Shown piece after piece: positions 1-11,700 of a stretch of 64,000 bases of DNA. Each line of letters opens with the position of its first letter. The first letter of the stretch is position 1. This stretch comes from Synaphobranchus kaupii (lineage: Eukaryota > Chordata > Actinopteri > Anguilliformes > Synaphobranchidae). The stretch spans positions 36,780,457-36,844,456 of the forward strand of contig CM056377.1 of the NCBI GenBank assembly GCA_029718625.1. The letters run 5' to 3'. Position numbers and translations under genes: made by a program. Below the pieces are notes generated by a model. It saw nothing but the letters and a program-made list of their open reading frames with translations, did no database searches and was not told where the DNA came from.

Positions 1-2716
1 ACCTTTTTTTTTTTTAGAATGGGCCTATATGTTTTAGCACATGCAATAATCTGGAAACAGGTATTGGCCTGTTTACTATGTACATAATATGTGAATACAT
101 TTTGTTTGCTTTGGAAGATGAGTATTCTAACTTGAATGTATTTGAGCTAATTAACAAAATTGTAAGCCTGTTGCATGAATCATATATAGAGTATTCTGGG
201 AGCAATTGTAACAGGGGGCAATTGCAACACCATAAAATTGCACCAATCTGAAACAAGCTAGAGCTGAGATTCTATCCAGCAAGCTAGCTAGTTTCATGTG
301 TTCAGGGTTGGGGGCAATTGTAACAAAAAATTGTGTTACAATTGACCCCTATTACAATTGCCCCCAGAATACTCTACAACCTAACTGCATAACTATTCTT
401 TGCATTCTGTATGTGGATAGAAAATGAGTTGCCAAACTGTTTAGCCAAATGTAAATTTTTTATGTTGTATGGCTAAACTCAGTCAGAATGCCCTAGTCTA
501 TTCAGTGCTGTCTTTCTGGACAGATTCAGCAATATATTATATTGTATGGATCGACCGATATAGTGCAGGCGGGTCATTACAGCGTTGGAGGACATATTTT
601 GTCTGTTGGACATTTTGATTAATAAAACTGAAATGGTACACAAATACATTAAAATAATAATGTATTGAACTTATGTGTGTTGTTCTTTCATAATAGCACA
701 AAATATTTTGTCATCCTATTGTCCTTTTTAGATAGTAAAAACATGTTTTAAAGTCACAAGTCAAGCAAAATTGCTATGTCCCTGAGCTTAATCAAGAGAC
801 TTTGATTTACAACTTTAAATATAAAAAAATATTTTACTTAAAAAAATTCCCCACTAATAAAAAGTTTAACATGTCCTCTTGCATCTTAATACTAACCCTA
901 AAAAATTTCTGCGTGATTATGTAAAAAATATAAGCATTTAAATGTTGTCCCCAAGTTTCAGTCAAGTGAGTCAACCCTGTTATAATGATGGGAAAAACGG
1001 GCAGAAATGATGACATTATGCCGTGAGTGTTATGACCGAGGAATTGACATTATTTCTTCAAATAGATAGCCAGCATTCAAGAAGAGGTAAGTTAGTTGCC
1101 TTTTTAACTTACTTTGTGATGCTTGGCATAAGAGGGACGAGCACAACTTGTCACCCCTGTTACACTTAATTAATGCAGAAAAGAACATGTGTTTTGTAAA
1201 ATTATAATATCTGTTAAAATGTAAGAAAAATCTTATATGAATGAAATTGTTATATTTCCATTTACTTCACCACATGGCTAGCTATAACAGTGTTAGGGCA
1301 CAAATTATCAATGCTGTTTTTGTCAACCCTGTTAATTCTGTTGTAACAGGGCTGACGGAACAGGGTTGACGCCATAGGACAGAGCACAGTAGTCGGATCT
1401 GAGATGCAGAAAGTTAATATTCATTCATTTGAACTTATTTACACCCACTGATTAGGAAAAGGGACCCTATGAAAACTGGTTAGGAAGTGGGACCGCATTT
1501 CAATCATTAATACACTTTAATATCTAATATGAATTCATTTAAATGATTGTGTGACTATGTATTAATGTGTGTTACAGGCAAAAAGAAACAGGAAGTAAAA
1601 TATCAAAAAAGGAAAGGGAGAGGCTTCATTTAGGCCTATTTCATTTACAAATCAATGAGCTAATAATGGTTATTCCTTCAGTTGCTCAAGAAATCAGTTT
1701 CTCATAGATCACAAGCAGCATACATTTAGCTTATACTGCCCTACACTAACAACAAAAATACTTACTTTGCAACACCACATTAGTTCAGTATAACAATATT
1801 TTCAATTTATAAAAAACTTTCCTGAAAAAATAACTTGATAATGTCAACCCTGTTATTTATGAAATATTAAATAAAAAGATGATATATTTTAACACCTATT
1901 AATTCAAAACAATATTTTAATGGTAAGATAAATTAGTGGATAAGCATGCACAATAAAATACTAATATATTGGCAAGCATTTCAAAAATAGAACAGAGCCT
2001 GGGAAAAATTGTTGTACATAGAATATGAATGGAAAACAAACTAAGCAATCATTTAAAAACAAAAAAAGAGTTATTTATCAAGTAGGGACCCAGATACTAG
2101 AAAAGGCGATTTTTGATCCCATTAATGCATTACTAGCCATTTGTATAGATACCCATATGTCCATAACACGGTTGATATTTCAACGTGGGAAAGTCAAGAA
2201 AAACGGATTCTGGTTTGAGTATAATAGCATGCTGAGACGGCACATCATGTTTTTTCTGAAACGTTATCATGTCCTTTATTCAATTTAGTGCCAAAAATAT
2301 CAAAAGAAAAACTTTTTATTTTTTATTTCAAACTCAAAAATGTCCTCAAATGCTGAAATGACCCAGGTATGTGCGACATAACCATCTCTGTGCACTGCCA
2401 CTGGTAAATTTTTATACAGTCTGGTCAAAACAAACAACCCCGCTTTGTTTCGTTCGAAACTCGCTCTTTCTGCCGATTGGTCAACATCGTGCTCACGTGA
2501 CAATGTGTTAAAATCAGTCACTCCGAATTTCAACCGTCGTCGCTTCGGCCTACTACTTTATATATAGAGTGGAGCTATCTATCTTTATTATGTGCTCTAC
2601 GCTGCAATAGTAAAACGCATACACGCCACACTGTCTTACTGAAACCACTCGCAAAGTCATATCAGTATCCAGAGCAGGGTTACCGACACTTACCGGTGAT
2701 ATTTTAGAAGATAGAC
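1..2716. other. AT-rich 5' flank of ipo4, no gene seen
   Basis: No convincing coding exon was found. The stretch holds a miniature inverted-repeat element (listed separately) and several scattered copies of a motif reading caaccctgtta in either orientation (near 971, 1322, 1360 and 1849), which suggests decayed pieces of one repeat family. A TATA-like tract (tttatatata) lies at about 2557-2567, some 150 bp before the ipo4 start codon, and could be part of its promoter. That promoter role is only an inference. Confidence 0.5.
187..375. mobile_element. 189-bp MITE with ~40-bp terminal inverted repeats
   Basis: The left end begins tagagtattctggg and runs into gcaattgtaa. The right end (about 335-375) is its near-perfect reverse complement, ending ccagaatactcta. 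The interior has a second small inverted repeat around 310-349. There is no coding capacity, so this is a non-autonomous DNA element. The superfamily was not determined. Confidence 0.65.
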
Positions 2717-5700
2717 ATGATGAGAGAAGAACAACTGGAAGGCATTCTTTCACAGATCACCCAGCCCGACAACGCCGTTATACAACAGGTAGCCAGCAAA
2801 CCCGACTGATTTTCAGCTATTACCAACAGCTTTGTCAAGGTTAGGTTAGGTAGCAATAGCGAGTTAACATACATCCACCATTTATTTGAGTGGAAACTTC
2901 CCGCCAGCTCCATAGTTCGCATACGAAGTAATCTAGACAATTCTTATCAAAGTTTTTTGCTGGTTCTTGCTAGGTGTTTTTTTTATTATTAACTAAGCTA
3001 ACGTTATCTAACAATAACTGGCACTCAGGTGGCCTTGTTAATTAAATGTTATTAATGTTAACGTAACTCATTAGCTTGTATGGTTGACGTCATCTGTCAG
3101 TTTCATATATCAGCGATAAACTGCATCGCCAAGCCCCCGACCTTTGATTTATTGTACAATATCGACGAAACACGACTACTAACATTACATATTCTTTCCA
3201 ATGATCGTTGGTAATGCAGTTGTTTTTACTTACTTACAGGCCACAGTGCAACTGAAACTGGCCTTCAAAGACCCAGCGGTGATTCCAACTCTGTGTACAG
3301 TCATGACAAACTGCAATCACCCTCAGGTAATAGTTTGCTGTAACTTATGTGAAGCAAACAGACGTGATAACGTTTGTGCACAAGTTCTATGAATCACTCC
3401 AGACACACTGTTTATATCACTGTGAAACATAGATCCAGTGATGCTTCCCTCACACTCAAACGAGTAATCAACATTCATTAGTGGCACTGGTTCTTCTCAG
3501 TTGGCCGGTGTGCATTCAGATGAACTTTAAATAGCCCCCCCGGTTTCTGTATTCCTGTGTACTGTATGCTCTGTGCAACGGTTTCCATTGTTTAGCCCAC
3601 TTCCTTCCTGATTTGTTTTACACAGCGTCTGTCCTCACTTCTCTGTTCCTCAGATCCGCCAGTCAGCTGCAGTGCTGCTGAGGATGAGAGTGATGAAGCA
3701 CTGGACAAAGATCAGCATTGAGCACAGAGAGAGGTTTGGCCTTGTTGTGACTAGTGTGTACTAGTATTGCACATCGTAATGCTCACACTCGGTGTCTGCA
3801 GCACGGCAGTGTTTGCAATTCACAACTGTCTTAGCCAATTAACATTAAGATTAGCCCTGGATTAAAGACGGCAGATAATAATCATGCTCCATACCACACC
3901 CATTGGACCATGTTGCAAATTATGGAAGTGGTTTATTGTTTAACAGTGTTCAGTAACTCGTTTTTTTATTCAGTCTGAAGGCGATGGTCTTACAAGCTTT
4001 CAAGGAGGAGACAGAGTAAGTTGCAACTTAAACAATAAATCACACAGTTATAATCAGTGAATGGAGCGTTGTTTGGGAAGATCCCTGTCTGTGTGTCTTG
4101 TTGACTGTGTTTCTCTCTGTCTCAGACAAATCGTGCGTCACTCCATCTCTCAGCTCAGTGCAATGCTGGTCAAACATGAGAGTCCTGAACGCTGGCCAGC
4201 CCTCCTGGCGCTGCTCAACCAATCCCCTAACAGTACCAGCTCACAAGACAGACAGGTGCCCCTGCTACATCTCGCCTTGTTCTCTCATTTATGCAGTTAT
4301 AAACCTGTAACATCCAACTGCCCTGTCTGTCCTATGGATGAACTTCATATTCAGGACTCAGTGGCACAGGAAGTACGTAATTGTGCCACAAATGAGGTCC
4401 TCATTTCAGTTTAAGCCGCTGTGTACCTTTACGACTCGTTTTTGAATACAGGAATATATTTATACATTTAAAATAGATTTTAATTTGGTAAGATCATTCA
4501 GGCTGAGGGGTAAGTGAGAAAATGACAAATCTCAGTTTATATTGAGAGATATCAGACAGATGGAAAAGTACTGCACTGGTTCATTGACATACTTTTTTCC
4601 TTTGTTTATCCTTTATTTTACAACCCAACTGAGATCAAAATCTCTTTTACAAGTGGGTACCTGGGTACCTACATATCTTTTTTTAAATGCCCTCTGTGGT
4701 TCCTTGTGCTCACAGCTGGACCTGCAGCTGTTGAGCAAAATGGTGGAGTCAAACCCAGAGACCTTCAAACCTCACTTCTACCAGCTGTTGCTGCTGTTTG
4801 ATAACGTACTGCAGGACCCGAGCGGCCACAGTGGCCTGTGCTACAGCATCGCCGCCCTCACCTCCATGTCCGTCTATGCAGGCGCAGAGGAGATGGTAAG
4901 GCCCTGTCATGCTGGTTCCTTGTTTCTGTGCGAAACCCCACTCAGCCAGTACAGCACGGCGTAACTGTGTTGTCCTTAAATTTATCTTTCAGAACATGAT
5001 ACGCTCTCTTGTACCAAGGCTGATTACTGGCATGAAGCAGCTCATCAAGTCAGTTCAGGTTGGTGCACTCCAGTGCGGGAATGACACATACTACCCTCTG
5101 GACGATTATTGGGTAGTTACAGACACCAGAGCAAAACACTCATTAATGCTGTAGCATCTTTCTTAAATGATTGTTTTTAAGCTGTAATATTGTTCCAAGG
5201 ACCAGGAAATGAGTCCACAGGATTGTTTCTTCAATATTATACACTGTGTTTTTGTGTATTTTGCTTAATGCTGTTGAAATGATGCCACAAACAAAACTTT
5301 CCTAAGGGCGTGATAAAGTACTAAGTAAGCGAGTCAGCGGTGCTGTAGGAGATGATGCAGTAGCATGTGGCGTTTGAGCCTTAATGCTCTCTGCCTGAGA
5401 GTTCTCAGTATTTGTCTGTATGTACAGGTTGGTCTACATACAGACAAATACTGAGAGTTCTCAGTATTTGTCTGTATGTAGACCAACCTGTACTTGTCTG
5501 TCATGAACAGGACCAGGCCAGCGAAGCAATGGAGGCATTTGACAAACTGATGGAGAGTGAAGTATCCACCGTCATCCCTCATATAGCACAGATCGTTCAT
5601 TTCTGTCTAGAGGTTAGTGCATCATTCTTTCCGGGGCTGTGGCGTGGCTTTGTGACGCATGCACCCCTGAATAATTCATAACTTGCAACTTTTTAGTGCA

Positions 5701-8700
5701 GTAAAGTGCACGTGCAACATTTTTGTTGGTTTTTAGCAACTTGTGCTGTATGTTTTTGTTCATGTTCTGGTGATAGGTCAGTGCAGACGCCTCTCTTAGC
5801 ATCTCCCTGCGTGTGAAGGCTCTCTCCTCCTTGTCCATCCTCATTAAGCTGAAGAGCAAGGTTAGTCAGTTTTATATTCCTGTTCCTTTGGCTCTCCTCT
5901 GTGCTGAGGCATTGTACAGTGCAGTAGGTGGTCTATTTCTGTCTGTGTGAGGTATGCAGTCAGTCAAGAAGATGGCAATAATGTATTATTTTTATGCTTG
6001 ATTCCCACAGACAGTTTTAAAGCTCAAGCTGCTGGGGCCCATCTTGCAGACTGTGTTCCCTGTGTTTTGTTCAGCGCCCCCTGCTGAAGAGGAGGACGCA
6101 GAAGACCAGGAGCAGGACATAGACGGCAATGATACCAAAAGTCTCAGAAACTTTGCTGCTGGGGTAAGTCTGTCAGAGTCCTGTTAACTATGTTTCTTGC
6201 ATGTTTCTTTTGCAGAAAAATACATTTCAAATATTAGAGGGCAGAACCAAGATGGTTTTCTACCAGGTTCTTCTGCCATATATTATTTCAGAAATATCGA
6301 AATAAAGGCATAAGTAGGCATACAAACACGTTTACAGCTTTTTAAAGAATGTAATTACTCTTGAATGTTTCTCTATTTTTCTGTCTCTGCCCCCCCCCCC
6401 CCCCCCTTTCTCTCGGTGCAGGTTATTGATACCTTGGCGCTTAACATACCCTCTGAGTTACTCTTACACCAGCTGGTTAGTAAGCTTCTTTTTTGGCTGG
6501 TACCCTGTCTGAACTTGCGACTAAGAAACAAAACTGTATTTATTCTACTCATCTTCAGATGCTGTTGTATAGGTAAAGCTGCCACTGTACATTGATAATT
6601 GAGGCCTGTACTAAATTGCCAGTAATAATATGACGATCATTGTGGTCTGGGCGGAGTTTGTCGTGGTAGCATTGCCAGTGTAAGGCCCGTGTCTCCCTGT
6701 GTCGCTCCGTCAGATGCCCGTGACCGAGGCGTGCTTGGCCAGTGGGAAACCCAACGATCGTGAAGCCGGCCTGATGTGCCTCGCTCTTCTGGCTGAGGGC
6801 TGTGCCGACCGCATCCGGACCAAGTCCGTATCTCCCCGCAGACCCCAAAACATGCAGTCTTTCACTGTATACGCATTAATCAGCTATCTCTCCCAGCTGC
6901 CCTAATGTACCGTAGTGCCAGTTAATCAGTACTGTACCGCATTTACTCTCTTGGTGCCCTGTTAGCTTATTATAATACCCTGTTAGTCGCTGTGAATTAT
7001 ATCCATTGACTGTGCTTCTTCCAGGATGCTGTCCTCCGTGCTGCAGGTGGCACGTCAGAGTCTGTCAGACAGCAGTCAGATGGTGCGCAGCACTGCTCTT
7101 TTTGCCCTGGGACAGTTTTCTGAGCACTTGCAGGTAAGTCTTCCAAGTGTGTGTGTGCCCCTATGGAAAAAGCATATACTGCAGTATATTGTAAATATAT
7201 CAAAATTATCTTCACAATATATAAAAAATATACTGCAGTATATTACATTTCCATAAGGGTGCAAAGGTGCATGCCTTGACTATTAGTGTTTGTCTTTTGC
7301 GTCTGTGTCCAAACCTGTGAGCAGTTGTATTGGTTCAGTCTGTGTGTTTATGTCGGTATGCTCCCGGCTCTACACATTTTCTACAGTAGTGGAGCCGCGG
7401 TAGTGCCTCTGTGTCCGAATATATAAATAGAGTCCTGTTTTCCAAGACAAGTCTTACAGGTACATAAGGACCTCACCCACACCCAGTCTCTCATTCTCAG
7501 CCTGAAATCAGTAAGTACAGCTCCGAGTTGATTCCACTTCTGCTGGGCTACCTTTCGGGGCTGGACCACAGCAGGGTGGTGCATGTCTCCAAGGTCTTTT
7601 ACGCACTGGAGAACTTCCTGGAGAACCTGGGTAAGAGCCCTCTTCATCCCTCTGTTTACAGTCAACTGTTACCTTTTTTTCCCATAACCACCTTGCATGT
7701 CTGTGTTACACTGGCACGTGGTGGTCAACGCGTTTCCAAAAAAAACGTTCTTCCCATCTCCCACTCTCAAGGGGATGAGATCCAGCCCTACCTACCCACC
7801 CTGATGGAGACCATGTTTTCTGCCCTGAGTGACGCCAAGAGCCTGAAGATCCAAGTTCTTGCCATCAGTGCCATCGGAGCCATCGGTAATACTGCTGTTC
7901 ACTTTCAGGGTTGACTCTCAGGCCCCGTTTTGTCCTTTTGAATGTACAAACCTTCATACCCAGAATCAATCAACATTAGTCCGCAACATTTGACTTGCAA
8001 CGTTTTTTAAATTCTCAGGTAGTTTGGCAAAAAAAGTAATAAACATTTACTCTGTTTGGAGTGGAAAAAGTGACACTTGCATTTATTTGTAAGTCAAAGT
8101 TAAGCATAAATGTTGATCGAGTCCAGGCCTTTGTGTCAACTTTGCTGTAGCGGCGTAACCATTTGATTTGTCTCTGCCTTAACTGCACCCGCGTTCCTGT
8201 CAGCCAATTCAGCGAAGGAGATGCTGGTGCCGTACTTCCCACACGTGATGAACAAACTGAAGGGCTTCCTTACGGACATGCGCGAGGAAAGGAGGTCACT
8301 ACAGACACAGGCTCTGGGTACGAGCATCAGTGCCAGGCAGAGTAGGGGGTTCATTACATTTCAACTCAGCCAGTTCAGGAAATCAATAGAAATTCTATTC
8401 ATGCATTAAGCAATAACCACAATGTTCTGTGGAGATTTTAAAATTTAGAATAGAATTTTAGTTCCTTTCCCAAATCGAGTGAGTGGAAATGGAATCGATT
8501 GTCCCTGGTGTCAGTGTGTCTGTAAATTGTGTAAAAATAGGCCGCATGAAGTTCCCGGTTTCTTCTGTGGTAATTGATTGAGGTTCCTCAGTCTTCCAAA
8601 GGCTATTCCGTGTAAACACCTTCTTTCCCCTTTCAGACACTCTGTCAGTGGTGGCTCGCTCAGTGGGGAAGAATGTGTTTGGCTCCCTGGCGGCCGAGTG

Positions 8701-11700
8701 TGTGCAGCTGGGGCTCAGCCTCACTGACTCTGTGGACGACCCTGACCTGCGGCGCTGCACGTAGGGGCCTGTGCTGTGCTGTATCTCTGAGCTGCGCTGT
8801 GTCTGTCTCCGAGCTGCTCATCTACGTCTGAGATACGCAATGTCTGTCTCTTAACCGCTCTATGTCTGAGATACACTGTGTCTGTATTTGAGCTGCTCTA
8901 TCTGTGTTGGAGATACACTGTGTCTGTATTGAGCTGCTCTATTTGTGTCTGAGATACACTGTGTCTGTATCTGAGCTGCTCTATCTGTGTCTGAGATACA
9001 CTGTCTGCATCTGAGCTGCTCTATCTGTGTCTGAGATACACTGTGTCTGTATCTGAGCCACTCTATCTATGTCTGAGATACACTGTGTCTGAGCTGCTCT
9101 GTGTCTGAGATACACTGTATCTGTTTCTTAGCTGCACTATCTCAGTCTGAGATACAATGTGTCTGTGTCTGAGTTGCACTGTGAGTCTCTTTAATGCCCT
9201 GCATGGCTGTTGTGTGAATGTATCTGACCAGTGAATAATCTCTGTGCATTTAAAATGATCTCTGTGCTTTAGGTACAGCCTGTTCTCTGCCGTGTCCTCA
9301 GTGTGTCCTGACTGTGTCATCCCTCATCTCACTGCCATCACCACCATGATGCTGCTGTCCCTCAGGTCCGTAGAGGGAGTCACGGTCAGTGCAGCGTCCA
9401 CTTGTTTTTTTATTGTTTTTATTTTTTTCTTATCATTCTTTATCATTTTTTTTTTCTTTTCAGATTTTTTCACCTTTTTCTCCCAATTTGGTAGCCAATT
9501 GTACCCTAGAGCAATTAAATTCCCCGTGTAGCAACCGCTGAGAATTCGCCGCCACACAACCCCGTCGGCTGGCGGTAAGGCGTGGACCTGGAGCCCCGGT
9601 GTGCAACTGCAACAACTCAAAGTCGATTTTTACCGCTGCGGTGCACCTCGCTTGTTTATTTTTTTTTAAAGCATATTTTAATCCAATATTTTTAGTTTTA
9701 TCCCAGTTTGGATTTCTCAGTAGTATTTGTTAGCCTGTCACATCGCTGTGATGGCCTCTGTCAGTTCAGAAGAGAACTACCACACATGTCCTCTTTGGGC
9801 ACATCCATGCACCAAAAACTAGTGTATTGACTGTGTGCAGTGCACCTGGCTGGGACGTCTACAATCCAGTCATTCTATTGGTGGAGGGCAGTATTGTACT
9901 CGGAACGGCGTCCATTTTGTGCCTTTCAGCTCGGAATATGTACAGCACACGTGTCACTCTTTCTGGTCTGCATTCTCTTTCAGGCCTACCTGGAAGAAGA
10001 CCAGTTTACCCTGTTGGATGATGAAGATGAGGATGAGGGAGAAACAGTCTTAGATGAAGAAGATGAAGGAGAGAACAAGGGAGTTTGCAGAGACGTTTCT
10101 GGGTTTGTTCGTCACATTTTCACACTTTCTTTCTTCATCTGCACCTTTATTAATGCTTTCCCCCCGTTTGGCCTAGTGATATTTATGGCGTAACCTCTGC
10201 TAGCGATTCAGAAAGCAGACAGGTGTGCTCTCGTCCAAATCCTGTGATGTCAGCCTCCGCTTCTGATCTCATCTCAGTGTCGGGCTGGCGCAGACAGTCG
10301 GAGGAAGACACTTCATGTACAGCTTTACCAGCAGTCTTGCAGGCACCTGATCGATCAGCTGGGGTCGATGGTGCCTGATGAGGCATCGTCATGCTGCTCG
10401 ACTGAAACCCGACCATTCCTGGGCAATGCTAGAGCCAATTGTGTGTCGCCCTGCAGGGCTGCCGGCCGCAGTTGGCACTGGCTGGGTCCAGATTCGGTAC
10501 CAGACCATGGCGCCCATCCATGTCCTACAGCATTGCCTTAACGCGATGCGCCACCGAGAAGCCCCCAATGCCTGCTTCTTTTCCAGTCAATCTGCGCGCT
10601 CTTCTGTGGGGGTGAAGTTGTGGATTTTACCTTGACTTGTGTCTGTCTCTAGGTTCAGCGTAGAGAACGTTTTCATTGATGAGAAAGAGGATGCCTGCAA
10701 GGCTTTGGGGGAGCTATCCCTTAACACTGGGTAACAAGACTCATTCGGTATATGACGTTGTAACAAGAGGCACCGCTCAGACACGTGGCGTCACTTCCTG
10801 ATTGGCCTCTTTCCGTTTCAGCACTGCATTCCTGCCTTTCCTGGAGTCCAGTTTCCAACATGTCTACGAGCTCCACGATGTGAGTCACTGTAGCCGCCTC
10901 GATCCTCTCACTCGCGCCGTTTCCCTTACATTGCTACACACCTTTCATTCAGCGATCCGCGAGGACGGTGTGTGGAGGAGTACCTGTCTCTTCCTCTTCT
11001 CAGTTCCCTCACGACAACCTCCGCAAGTCTACGTTTGCAGCGTTGGGGCAGTTCTGCAGGGCACAGCACAGCGTCTGGCTGAAGAACCCAACCGAGGTCA
11101 ACCACCAGGGTACCTGTGCTCACCTCTCTCAGCTCTTAATGTCTGTTTGATATATATGATATTCAAAGATGTCTTTCTAATTCTAGTCCTAGACCAGCAA
11201 GAACCGTGAGCAGCAGTTTAGGAGAGTAAGGCTTCATGAACCTCAATGGGTGGTACTATCTTTGATTGACTCAGTGATTTTAACCAGTCATAGGATTTTT
11301 TGAGAAACCGAATTGAGCACGTTTCCTTCACCCATCATGAAGCTTTCACCATCACTAACAAGAAAGGAGTTCAACTTTAAACTTATAGTCATCCTGAATA
11401 GTGTTGCACGGTACACCGAAACTTCGGTACTTTTTCGATACTTAAAAAAAAAAAACGGTTCAGTATTAGAATTTTCCGACGTTCGGTACTTAAAAAAAAA
11501 AAATATATATTATTCTTTTTTTTAATATAATCTTTTTTTTCTTTTTCTTTTATGTAGCTGCAATATTTCCCTTACCGCAGAATGCTGGAATGATCAAAAT
11601 AGCATCTGGAAAAACCCTTGCCAAAACAGCTTCGGTTTCCCGTTAGGCCTAATTAAATTGTCAATGGCAGCGCTGATATTATGAGGGTGTAATTATAGTT

